Shown here piece by piece: positions 15,082-22,364 of a stretch of 25,311 bases of DNA (positions are counted from its first letter, which is position 1; the number at the start of each line of letters is the position of its first letter). The stretch comes from an uncultured Collinsella sp. (GTDB lineage: Bacteria > Actinomycetota > Coriobacteriia > Coriobacteriales > Coriobacteriaceae): NCBI GenBank assembly GCA_900550965.1, contig URUC01000024.1, positions 1 to 25,311 of the forward strand, read 5' to 3'. The notes below the pieces were generated by a model. That model saw only the letters and a program-made list of their open reading frames with translations, had not been told where the DNA came from and did not search any database. Position numbers and translations under genes: made by a program.

Positions 15082-15786
15082 CTATCGGGTTGCCTGGACA
15101 AGTTGTCCCAGGGTGCAGCCCTGTTGATAGATGTAGGTAAGGTATTGCGTGCATGCGCGATAGGAATCGAAGGTCGTGAGTGCCTGCTCAACGTTTGTGT
15201 ATACCTTCCATGCGCCAAAGACCTTATAGTTTTCGCCGTGCTGGACGATAAACTGATGGACATCTTCGTAGGGATAGCCCAAAAAATAGCCAATTTCGTG
15301 GGGGAACTCGCATATGCACCCCGTATCGCAGTGCCTATTTCGCGCGAGTGCGCAGACGCTGCCGTCATAGGCGCTTTCTGCGGCATTGCTGCTTGCCAGC
15401 GTGATGCGCGCGGCGAGATGCACCAGGGATGCGGGCAGGTTGTGGACATCGTAACCTTCGGCGGCTAGCGCCGTCGTGGCGCGGGGGTCGGAGAGGTATC
15501 GCATGAGGTCTGCAGGGCGGTACACATAGATGAGCGCTCCGCAGGGGCGCCAGACCAAAACGCTCATATGGATCCCGAGTGGCTGGAGCTCGCGGTTGCA
15601 TTGGGCTATGACGGCGAGCAGGCGAGAGCGTCGCTCTTCGATATGGGTGGCGCTGGGTTTTCCGTTTTGGTTGGCGTAAACGCCGGGATAGGTAAAGAGC
15701 GAAGCCGGCTTGATACCTGCGAGCGTAGGGGAGCAGTTGCGCACGACAGCCGTTTGGTATGTTGGGATGTCAATGGTTCGAGTCAC
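15082..15786 (-). CDS. DUF3793 family protein
   Basis: 234-residue protein recognised as DUF3793 by its C-terminal half: CEFPHEIGYFLGYPYEDVHQFI, then YKVFGAWKVYTNVEQAL and a late Cys/Tyr-rich stretch. It contains several Cys residues (CALARNRHCDTGCIC), which could bind a metal or cluster. Known members occur in Firmicutes and Actinobacteria, often next to flavodoxin or metal-uptake genes; the function is undetermined. The start is GTG 15786 with AAAGGGG four bases before it. It is the first gene of the operon with flavodoxin. A role in metal or heme handling is only a guess from that pairing. Confidence 0.85.
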   Translation of the reverse strand: MTRTIDIPTYQTAVVRNCSPTLAGIKPASLFTYPGVYANQNGKPSATHIEERRSRLLAVIAQCNRELQPLGIHMSVLVWRPCGALIYVYRPADLMRYLSDPRATTALAAEGYDVHNLPASLVHLAARITLASSNAAESAYDGSVCALARNRHCDTGCICEFPHEIGYFLGYPYEDVHQFIVQHGENYKVFGAWKVYTNVEQALTTFDSYRACTQYLTYIYQQGCTLGQLVQATR

Positions 15787-15879
15787 GATGCCCCTTTCGG
15801 GTCCTCAGCTGTTGGCCTAGGAAAACTTATACACCAAAGTAAGCCATGGTCAACAAAAAAGTTTGAAGAGGGAAACTAA

Positions 15880-15911
15880 TTGACCGAACGGACATGATTT
15901 TGGGTTAAGAT
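15880..15911 (+). promoter_or_regulatory. Candidate promoter of the HMA protein gene, unusually long spacer
   Basis: TTGACC at 15880-15885 and TAAGAT at 15906-15911 are separated by 20 bases. Long spacers of 19-20 bases are typical of promoters activated by MerR-family metal sensors, but the spacer shows no clear dyad. A CsoR-type palindrome follows five bases later. Confidence 0.35.
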
Positions 15912-15915
15912 GGGG

Positions 15916-15932
15916 ACACCCCATGGGGGTAT
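15916..15932. promoter_or_regulatory. CsoR-like operator palindrome
   Basis: ACACCCCATGGGGGTAT is close to the A/T-rich-flanked CCCC(N)GGGG palindromes bound by CsoR-family copper-sensing repressors (type TACCCCCTAGGGGTA). It lies at the expected transcription start of the metal-binding protein gene, a position that suits repression. Confidence 0.5.
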
Positions 15933-15961
15933 CTAGATAGGGCTACTTGAAAGGGGAACGC

Positions 15962-16345
15962 ATGAGTGACTTGCTCAACCCCGTGAATCTCATCGTGCTG
16001 GCCGTCATCGCCGTCGGCATGCTTTTTGGACTGCGTCGCATTGCCGCTTCGACACACGGGAAGAGTTGTTGCAGCGATGGTGCGAGCGGCAAGAAGGCCA
16101 AAAAGGTTGTTGTGGTGGATACCGATGCGTCACACTATCCCTATAGCGATGAGCTGCTCATCGGCGGCATGAGCTGTGACGGCTGCGCTCAGAACGTAGC
16201 CAATGCCCTCAATGCACTGGATGGCGTGTGGGCAACGGTGACGTATGCGGACCACACGGCACGCGTGCGCTCTAAGCAGCCGGTTGATCGTGATGTCCTC
16301 GAGGCGGCCGTGAAAGACGCGGGCTACTACGTCATGACGCTGTAA
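15962..16345 (+). CDS. Membrane-anchored HMA-domain metal-binding protein
   Basis: 127-residue protein. Residues 7-26 form one membrane helix. A Cys pair (KSCCSDG) and a basic linker follow. The C-terminus (about 64-127) is a heavy-metal-associated domain with the metal-binding GGMSCDGC loop (C72, C75) and the usual ferredoxin-like fold pattern ending VKDAGYYV. HMA domains carry Cu(I) or other soft metals to P-type ATPases; no ATPase is in the window. The N-terminal helix plus Cys tail recalls FeoB-associated Cys-rich proteins. The ATG at 15962 has AAAGGGG before it; an ATG 15 bases upstream lacks a site. A CsoR-like operator in front suggests copper control. Confidence 0.85.
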   Translation: MSDLLNPVNLIVLAVIAVGMLFGLRRIAASTHGKSCCSDGASGKKAKKVVVVDTDASHYPYSDELLIGGMSCDGCAQNVANALNALDGVWATVTYADHTARVRSKQPVDRDVLEAAVKDAGYYVMTL

Positions 16346-16371
16346 GCGTCGCTCTGGATGCGCTTCCTTGG

Positions 16372-16797
16372 CTAGGCTCGTCCGCGCAGTTCGATGTCTT
16401 GGATGTCGTCGAAGTCGATGGCGATGTCTCGGAGCTTGAGGAGCTTGAAGGCGGGGAGCGCCTCGTCGAGGATGCCGGTGCGGCTGCAATAGCCGTATGT
16501 ATCGTAATAGGTGACACGAACCAAGTCGCCGCGCTTGAGACCCTCGAGTTTTTTAGAAAGCACGAGGGTTTTTTCTTCCGTGAGCTCACGTTTTGGCTCG
16601 ACGGTGATTTCCTGCTTGCGCACGAGTTCGTAGTATCCCGTGAGGGCGGCAAAGGGCATAAACTGTGCGGCGCGGTTGGCGCGCGCGGCACCGTTGGCAG
16701 TGAGGTTGGGGTCGGCGGCGCGGCGTCTGCCCTCGGGGTCCGCCAGGCGCTCGAAGGCGGTCGGCGGGCGCACGGGCTGTTGTTTGGGTTTAGGCAC
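16372..16797 (-). CDS. YolD-like protein
   Basis: 141-residue protein of the YolD-like family, whose members are usually encoded next to Y-family polymerases of the YqjW/UvrX type and are thought to assist them. The recognisable core runs from about residue 40 (RANRAAQFMPFAALTGYYELV) through YYDTYGYCSRTGILDEAL to the end. The N-terminus is a proline-rich basic tail. GTG 16797 was chosen because GGAGG lies six bases before it. The start overlaps the last eight bases of the polymerase gene, so translation should be coupled. Expression probably follows the polymerase under SOS control. Confidence 0.85.
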   Translation of the reverse strand: MPKPKQQPVRPPTAFERLADPEGRRRAADPNLTANGAARANRAAQFMPFAALTGYYELVRKQEITVEPKRELTEEKTLVLSKKLEGLKRGDLVRVTYYDTYGYCSRTGILDEALPAFKLLKLRDIAIDFDDIQDIELRGRA

Positions 16798-18295
16798 GGT
16801 GTCCTCCAACTTGTTCGTTGCGTTCGCGCGCGGTGGCGCCGGCGGTAAAGCTTAATCCCTTGACGAGCGCGTTCTTGCCGTACTTGCCTTTCACGGCCAG
16901 GACGGCGCGCGCCAGGTCGCGCTCGCGCTCATCGGCCTCGATATCGCTGAACAGATCGATGGTGGCAAACTCCTCGGGCATGAGGTTGCCAAATCCCAGG
17001 TTGATGCGCTTGACCGGTCGTTTGGGATCGACAGTCTGCGCCCAGAGCTCATCGAAATAGCCCATGATCTTCTTAAACGAATTGGTACGCTCGGGCAGCT
17101 TTCGCGAGGCGTTAGAGTGCGCAAAGAGTGCGGCATAGCCACCGCGCGGTTTGCCGCCATGCTCTCCCACAAAGATGCCATCGATTGCCTGCGCTTCGCG
17201 CACCAGGCGACGCCGTTCGTCATCGCGCTGGACGGGCTTGGGCGCACGGGGCGCGAGCTCGGGGCCGGCGGTTGCGGTGGGTTCGATGCTCGACGTGCTC
17301 GAGCGCAGGTGCCCGCATCCGTCTACATATTGCGCTGTACCGCTGGCGTCGAGGCGGCGTATGTCGGCGCGTTCGCTCGCGTAGCCCACAAAGAGCGAGA
17401 TGCTGTCACAGACCACGTGCTTATCGACCAAGTCTAAAACGGCGTTGTCGACCATCTCACGCAAGACGGTATAGGCCTGTTCGTAGGCATAACCCTTCGA
17501 GAGCACCTGTCCTGTGGTGGTCGAAGTTGCTTGCGGGCGATAGGCTTGGATATCGGCGATGGTTGTCGGCTCGCGCCCGAAGGCATGGTCGATGAGATAT
17601 TCGGCATTGACGCCGAACTCGTCGTAAAGCAGGTTTTCGTCGAGCGCCGCGACGCCCATCAGATCGTAGACGCCGTATTTTTCGAGGCGGGCTGCCACGC
17701 CGGGACCGATGCCCCAGATATCGGTGATGGGACGATGGGGCCAGATCTCCTTGCGAAAGGTCTCGTCGTCGAGTATGCCGATGCGGCTGGGTACGTGCTT
17801 GGCGGTAATGTCGAGCGCTACCTTGGCCTGGAATAGGTTGGGGCCGATGCCGACCGTCGCCGTGATGCCGGTGCGCGCGAGGACCTCGTCGCGCAGCGTG
17901 CAGGCGAACCCTTCCGCATCTGTGTGATAGAGGTCCAGATAGGGCGTCACGTCGATAAAGCACTCATCGATGGAGTAGACGTGCACGTCCTGGGGGCTGA
18001 CGTATTCCAGATAGATACCGTAGATTTTCGCCGACACCTCCATGTAATGCTGCATGCGCGGTACGGCCGTGATGTAGTCGATGCCATCGGGAATTTCGAA
18101 CAGACGGCAGCGATTGTGTATCCCGAGGTCCTTCATGGCCTGTGTGATGGCGAGGCAGATGGTCGTGCGCCCGCGCGATTCGTCGGCAACGACCAGGTTG
18201 GTGGTGAGCGGATCGAGCCCACGGTCGACGCACTCGACGCTGGCATAAAACGTCTTGAGGTCGATGCAGATATAGGTGTGCTGCTCGTGCGCCAT
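16790..18295 (-). CDS. Y-family DNA polymerase (UvrX/YqjW-type translesion polymerase)
   Basis: 501-residue translesion polymerase that copies past damaged DNA at low fidelity. The palm residues are visible: D12 in CIDLKTFYASVE and D110/E111 in SIDECF. The helix-hairpin-helix-like DIWGIGPGVAARLEKYG (192-208) and a little-finger domain follow. It starts CIDLKTFYASVE, as YqjW/UvrX do, and is followed by a YolD-like gene, as in Bacillus. Residues about 320-390 form a Pro/Ala/Arg-rich, low-complexity insertion within the little finger that typical members lack. ATG 18295 was chosen because AAAGGA lies six bases before it; an ATG 21 bases upstream sits inside a LexA-type box. Two such boxes precede it. 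Confidence 0.92.
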   Translation of the reverse strand: MAHEQHTYICIDLKTFYASVECVDRGLDPLTTNLVVADESRGRTTICLAITQAMKDLGIHNRCRLFEIPDGIDYITAVPRMQHYMEVSAKIYGIYLEYVSPQDVHVYSIDECFIDVTPYLDLYHTDAEGFACTLRDEVLARTGITATVGIGPNLFQAKVALDITAKHVPSRIGILDDETFRKEIWPHRPITDIWGIGPGVAARLEKYGVYDLMGVAALDENLLYDEFGVNAEYLIDHAFGREPTTIADIQAYRPQATSTTTGQVLSKGYAYEQAYTVLREMVDNAVLDLVDKHVVCDSISLFVGYASERADIRRLDASGTAQYVDGCGHLRSSTSSIEPTATAGPELAPRAPKPVQRDDERRRLVREAQAIDGIFVGEHGGKPRGGYAALFAHSNASRKLPERTNSFKKIMGYFDELWAQTVDPKRPVKRINLGFGNLMPEEFATIDLFSDIEADERERDLARAVLAVKGKYGKNALVKGLSFTAGATARERNEQVGGHRA

Positions 18296-18310
18296 CCGTG
18301 TCCTTTCATC

Positions 18311-18322
18311 AAACACATGTTC
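18311..18322 (-). promoter_or_regulatory. LexA-type SOS box 1 of the polymerase operon
   Basis: On the minus strand the site reads GAACATGTGTTT, one base from the Gram-positive/actinobacterial LexA consensus GAAC-N4-GTTC. It lies just before the polymerase ribosome binding site. Confidence 0.5.
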
Positions 18323-18327
18323 TTATC

Positions 18328-18339
18328 GAATACCTGTTC
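18328..18339 (-). promoter_or_regulatory. LexA-type SOS box 2 of the polymerase operon
   Basis: On the minus strand the site reads GAACAGGTATTC, one base from GAAC-N4-GTTC; with flanks it forms CGAACAGGTATTCG. It lies 17 bases, measured centre to centre, from box 1, and both face the translesion polymerase gene, which fits SOS control. Confidence 0.65.
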
Positions 18340-18377
18340 GATAATACCCGCTCGTCCGGACATCGTCAAAACCTGTC

Positions 18378-18405
18378 AAAAAGGGACTGGTTTGTTTTGG
18401 TAGGT
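18378..18405 (-). repeat. Half copy of the AAAGGGAC-AGG-TTT repeat, left of the dehydrogenase relic
   Basis: AAAAAGGGAC-T-GGTTT-GT-TTTGG-T-AGGT matches the reverse complement of the right arm of the hairpin at 19069-19132 at 24 of 28 positions (AAAAAGGGAC-A-GGTTT-AA-TTTGG-C-AGGT). Only one arm is present, so it cannot fold alone. It may be a remnant of a full element. Confidence 0.65.
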
Positions 18406-18533
18406 ATGGTCGTGCGGCTGCATCGGGTTTTTAACGCAGCTCTAAAGAGTGCGAAACAGCTCGGAAAACCTCGCTTCGTAGCATGGGCCTAACGATTGAT
18501 ACCGCCTATACGCACGGAAAGGTTGTGGAAAAG

Positions 18534-19058
18534 ATGGTCAATTATGGGTTTGGTATGCCGACGCGCCTTGTTGCGGATGGAGACGTGGCTCGCTGGTGCG
18601 GACGATTGGTCGCTCACTACGGAGGCACCAAGGCGCTGGTTGTGCTGGGCGGTGACAAGCATACGCGCGATGAGCTTGTTTCGGCGGCACTCGGCTCGCT
18701 CGACCGGGCCCTGCTCGAGCGTGTGCTTTTCCGCTGCGGCTTGGTCGGGGGCGACGGGGGAGACGATTTGGTCGATGAGGCCGTAGCCCTGGCGACCGAT
18801 GAGGGCGTGGACTTTGTCCTGGCGATCGGCGATGCCGATACGGCGGGCTTTGCGCGCGAACTCGCTCGTCGCATGGCCGTACTCGATGCCGGCGAAGACG
18901 GTTTTGCCCCTTATGGATGTATCGTCTCGGAGGGCAAAGTGCCTGCCGTCGTGGGGGCCGGCGAGGTTCCCGTTTTTGCCATCATCGCGCCCGAACTGCT
19001 GGAGGGCATCGGGTCTCCTCTGCGTGAGTTGCTCGGTAGCGTCTGCGCTGCGGCCTAA
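18534..19058 (+). pseudogene. Truncated iron-containing alcohol dehydrogenase-like protein
   Basis: 174 residues resembling only the N-terminal, NAD-binding half of BdhA-type iron alcohol dehydrogenases: MVNYGFGMPTRLVADGDV, then KALVVLGGDKHTRDELVSAAL and ALATDEGVDFVLAIGDADTAGFAREL. The family's GGGSxxD coenzyme motif is replaced by IGDADTAG, and the C-terminal iron-binding half with its His ligands is missing. The frame is intact and codon use is like its neighbours, so it may be a live repurposed domain rather than debris. ATG 18534 has GGAAAAG before it and fits the family N-terminus; an ATG at 18483 has no site. It is flanked by inverted copies of a repeat. Confidence 0.55.
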
Positions 19059-19068
19059 TATTTGGCAT

Positions 19069-19132
19069 AAAGGGATAGGTTATTTTTGATTGGTAAAGCG
19101 TTTGACCTGCCAAATTAAACCTGTCCCTTTTT
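19069..19132 (+). repeat. Long hairpin repeat, likely also a terminator
   Basis: AAAGGGATAGGTT (19069-19081) pairs with AACCTGTCCCTTT (19118-19130), 13 pairs with one G-U. Shorter inner helices follow (TTTG/CAAA, GGT/ACC). The right arm runs into TTTTT (19128-19132), so it can terminate plus-strand transcription 10 bases after the dehydrogenase relic. Its right arm is repeated, inverted, at 18378-18405. Confidence 0.75.
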
Positions 19133-19215
19133 GGTCGGTTGCCGTTTGGGGGCCGATTGGCAACGCTCGCTGATTATAGTCTTGACCTGCGCTAGAATAG
19201 TGGCATCTGAATGTC

Positions 19216-19239
19216 CGGGCGCATGGAGGCGTGCGCCCG
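19216..19239 (+). promoter_or_regulatory. Leader hairpin of pgi
   Basis: Perfect 8-bp stem CGGGCGCA (19216-19223) with TGCGCCCG (19232-19239), eight-base loop, placed seven bases before the GAGGAGG ribosome binding site. A -10-like TAGAAT lies at 19193-19198 with no good -35. The hairpin may stabilise the message. Confidence 0.4.
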
Positions 19240-19257
19240 TATGCTGAGGAGGACTCT

Positions 19258-20952
19258 ATGGCAACTGTTGCCGCACCTATCGATGCTACGTCGACTGCCG
19301 CTTGGAAGGCGCTCGAGGCCCATCAGGAGAAGCTCGAGGCCGAGGGTATCGACCTCAAGGCCTGGTTCGCCGCCGATGCAGAGCGCGTGAACAAGCTGAG
19401 CTTTGACGCCGGTGACCTGCACTTCGACCTGTCCAAGAACCTGGTGACTGATGAGACCGTCAAGCTGCTGTGCGATCTTGCCCGCGAGGTGAAGCTCGAG
19501 GAGCGCCGCGACGCCATGTTCTCCGGCGAGCACATCAACACCACCGAGGACCGCGCCGTCCTGCACACCGCGCTGCGCCGCCCGGCAAGCGAGAAGGGCC
19601 AGCTCATCGTCGACGGCCAGGACGTCGTCGCCGACGTGCACGAGGTTCTCGACCGCATGTATGCCTTCGCCGAGCGCGTGCGCTCCGGTGAGTGGAAGGG
19701 TGTTACCGGCAAAAAGATCGAGCACCTGGTGTCCATCGGCATCGGCGGCTCCGATCTGGGCCCGGTCATGGCTTACGAGGCTCTGCGTCCCTATGCCGAC
19801 GCCGGTATCGACTGCCGCTATATCTCCAACATCGACCCCAATGACCAGGCCGAGAAGCTCAAGGGCCTGGATCCCGAGACCACGCTCGTGATCATCGTCT
19901 CCAAGACCTTCACCACGCTCGAGACCCTCACCAACGCCCGCGAGGTCAAGACCTGGATGCTCGAGCAGCTCAAGGCTCAGGGCGCCATCGACGGCTCCGA
20001 TGAGCAGAACGCCGAGGCCGTGGCAAAGCACTTCGTCGCCGTCTCCACCGCACTCGAGAAGGTCGAGGCCTTCGGTATCGACCCCGCCAACGCCTTCGGT
20101 TTCTGGAACTGGGTCGGCGGCCGCTATTCCGTCGACTCCGCCGTGGGCCTGTCGCTGATCGTCGTGCTCGGCCCCGAGCGCTTCCAGCAGTTCCTCGAGG
20201 GCTTCCACGCCATCGACGAGTACTTCTGCAACACGCCGCTCGAGAACAATGCCGTCGCGCAGATGGGCCTGCTCAACGTCTGGTACGTCAACTTCTTCGG
20301 TTCCAAGAGCCACGCCGTGCTGCCGTACTGCCAGTACCTGCATCGTTTCCCGGCCTACCTGCAGCAGCTCACCATGGAGTCCAACGGCAAGCATGTCCGC
20401 TGGGATGGCAGCGCCGTGACCTCCGATACCGGTGAGATCTTCTGGGGCGAGCCCGGCACCAACGGCCAGCATGCCTTCTACCAGCTGCTGCATCAGGGCA
20501 CCGTGGTGGTTCCGGCCGACTTCATCGCCTTTGCCAATACCGCCAACCCTGCGACCGACAGCGGTCAGGACGTGCACGAGCTGTTCCTGGGCAACTTCCT
20601 TGCCCAGACCAAGGCGCTCGCCTTTGGCAAGACGGCCGACGAGGTTCGTGCCGAGGGCACGCCCGAGCAGATCGTCCCGGCTCGCTGCTTTGAGGGCAAC
20701 CGCCCGACGACCTCGATCTTTGGCGATACGCTGACCCCGTTCGCGCTCGGCGAGCTCATCGCCCTGTACGAGCACATCACGTTTGTCGAGGGCACGGTCT
20801 GGGGCATCGACTCCTACGACCAGTGGGGCGTTGAGCTGGGCAAGCAGCTTGCCAAGCAGATTACCCCTGCCTTCCACGACGACGCCGCCAAGGCCGAGCA
20901 GGACGCTTCGACCCAGGCGCTCATCGAGTTCTACCGCGCTCACCGCAAGTAG
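19258..20952 (+). CDS. pgi: Glucose-6-phosphate isomerase
   Basis: 564-residue cytosolic enzyme that interconverts glucose 6-phosphate and fructose 6-phosphate in glycolysis and gluconeogenesis. The length is that of the long bacterial/eukaryotic PGI type. Visible motifs are VSIGIGGSDLGPVMAYEAL (sugar-phosphate site), signature 1 in WNWVGGRYSVDSAVGLSL, QQLTMESNGK, and signature 2 in SYDQWGVELGKQL, whose Lys is the ring-opening residue region. ATG 19258 was chosen for GAGGAGG before it. Strong codon bias toward C-ending codons suggests high expression. It is monocistronic, with its own leader hairpin and a strong terminator. Neighbours on both sides are unrelated. Confidence 0.97.
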   Translation: MATVAAPIDATSTAAWKALEAHQEKLEAEGIDLKAWFAADAERVNKLSFDAGDLHFDLSKNLVTDETVKLLCDLAREVKLEERRDAMFSGEHINTTEDRAVLHTALRRPASEKGQLIVDGQDVVADVHEVLDRMYAFAERVRSGEWKGVTGKKIEHLVSIGIGGSDLGPVMAYEALRPYADAGIDCRYISNIDPNDQAEKLKGLDPETTLVIIVSKTFTTLETLTNAREVKTWMLEQLKAQGAIDGSDEQNAEAVAKHFVAVSTALEKVEAFGIDPANAFGFWNWVGGRYSVDSAVGLSLIVVLGPERFQQFLEGFHAIDEYFCNTPLENNAVAQMGLLNVWYVNFFGSKSHAVLPYCQYLHRFPAYLQQLTMESNGKHVRWDGSAVTSDTGEIFWGEPGTNGQHAFYQLLHQGTVVVPADFIAFANTANPATDSGQDVHELFLGNFLAQTKALAFGKTADEVRAEGTPEQIVPARCFEGNRPTTSIFGDTLTPFALGELIALYEHITFVEGTVWGIDSYDQWGVELGKQLAKQITPAFHDDAAKAEQDASTQALIEFYRAHRK

Positions 20953-20983
20953 GATTCGCTGCGATAAGTAACGCATAGCCGAC

Positions 20984-21016
20984 AAGGGCCCGTATCCGTT
21001 GGGATGCGGGCCCTTG
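20984..21016. terminator. Bidirectional terminator between pgi and the coupling-ATPase gene
   Basis: AAGGGCCCGTATCC (20984-20997) pairs with GGATGCGGGCCCTT (21002-21015), 14 positions with one G-U, and a four-base loop. It lies between convergent genes; T runs are short. Confidence 0.75.
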
Positions 21017-21053
21017 CTGTTTGTGGTCGAGCGTGGCGGACTGCGCGGCGTTG

Positions 21054-22364
21054 TTAATGGGCGAATTCGACCTGGGTGGTGTCTCGCTGCGCCTCGGGCA
21101 GCTCCCCGTAGAGCGGATGGTCTTCGAGCCTAAAGCGCTCGACCTGTTCGGGAGTGCGACCGCGTACAAAGAGCCACGAGCGATCGATCGGCGTTGCCAT
21201 GAGCGTACTGGGCAGCGCGTCGGCGCGGTCGGAAAACACCCGGGCACTCTCGGGATCCTGGAACGCCAGCACCAGATGCGTGTCGCAGTTGCCCATGATG
21301 GAGCGTGCACGCGCCTCCCCGTAGAGCGCATCGAGTTGATTGGTCGACTGCAGCAGCAGCGTTGCCCAGATGTTGCGGCTTCGGATAATCGAGAGCACGT
21401 TGTCGATCTGGGGAATCTGCAGGTTTGCAAAGTCGTCGAGCATAAAGCGCACGGGCACGGGCAGGCTGCCGTCGGGCTGCCTATCGGCCTCACGAATGAG
21501 GCCGATAAACGCCTGCGAAATAAAGAGGCCGGTCAGCGGATCGAGATTGCGGTCGATATCGCTCACGGTTACAAACAGGGCACAAGGGGCGTGTCCCATG
21601 GAGGCGAAGTCCACCTGGTGGCATTCCTGATAGAGCTGTGCCGCACCGTCGAATCCCAGACACATGACCTTTTCGGCAAGGATGCCGACGATGCTCGCGT
21701 GCATGCGCTCGGCATTTTGCGTAATGGCGTAGCGCCGCCATAGCGAGAGGGCATAGCTTTGGGGGTCGGTCGTGATCAGGTCGTCAAACAATCGACCCGT
21801 GGCACCGTCCTGCAGGTGCTCGATCAGCTTGATGACCGAGCTGATCGTCTGCTCGTCGGCGGGTAGCTGTTCGGTGACGTAGGCGATAAGACACGACAGC
21901 AGGTTTGCCGCCGCATGATCCCAGAAAGGCTGGTTGTTGTCCTCGATGGGGCAGATGGCCTTTGCCACCGAGAGGATGTCCTGCTGGTTGGGCCTGCCGT
22001 CCGCCTTGCGGCGAATGTGCCTCAGGGGGTTGTAGCCGCAGCGCTCGATGCCGGGCGCAAGGGCCGGGACGGTGTTGAGGTCGGCGAAGTTGAGGCATTG
22101 TACGCGGTAACCGTGGGCTGCCAGCACGGGTCCCACTTCGCGACAGAGCGTGCCTTTGGTGTCGAGCACGATGTAGCTTGCGTTCATTTGCAGCAGGTTG
22201 GTCTTGAGGACGTTTCGGGTCTTGCCGGCTCCCGAGGGGCCGATCACAAGTGCGTTGTTATTGAGTCCCGTTTGGCGGGTGTCGCAGGAAAGCGTTCGAT
22301 CCTTGGCGAGGATGGTGGACGATGCGGACTCAGATGCGGCGACGCGGCTGGCGAGGTTAGACAT
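21054..22364 (-). CDS. VirD4/TraG-type coupling ATPase lacking the membrane anchor
   Basis: 436-residue ATPase resembling the cytosolic part of type IV coupling proteins, which feed DNA or protein substrates to conjugation machines. Walker A is IGPSGAGKT at 41-49, in the family context GLNNNALVIGPSGAGKT and YIVLDTKG. Walker B is FMLDDFANL (LDD at 309-311), with ASP replacing the usual Glu after the first Asp. The following RSRNIWATLLLQSTNQLDALYG is typical of TraG/VirD4. The N-terminal membrane helices of normal coupling proteins are missing. ATG 22364 has AAGGAGG seven bases before it and overlaps the ClpP stop by eight bases, so translation is coupled. No relaxase or secretion genes are nearby, so a non-conjugative role is possible. 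Confidence 0.85.
   Translation of the reverse strand: MSNLASRVAASESASSTILAKDRTLSCDTRQTGLNNNALVIGPSGAGKTRNVLKTNLLQMNASYIVLDTKGTLCREVGPVLAAHGYRVQCLNFADLNTVPALAPGIERCGYNPLRHIRRKADGRPNQQDILSVAKAICPIEDNNQPFWDHAAANLLSCLIAYVTEQLPADEQTISSVIKLIEHLQDGATGRLFDDLITTDPQSYALSLWRRYAITQNAERMHASIVGILAEKVMCLGFDGAAQLYQECHQVDFASMGHAPCALFVTVSDIDRNLDPLTGLFISQAFIGLIREADRQPDGSLPVPVRFMLDDFANLQIPQIDNVLSIIRSRNIWATLLLQSTNQLDALYGEARARSIMGNCDTHLVLAFQDPESARVFSDRADALPSTLMATPIDRSWLFVRGRTPEQVERFRLEDHPLYGELPEAQRDTTQVEFAH

Noticed and set aside
19192..20985. 597-codon open frame antisense to pgi
   Set aside because: Mirror of a highly codon-biased gene; the sequence is Gly/Val/Leu/Asp low-complexity without any domain.
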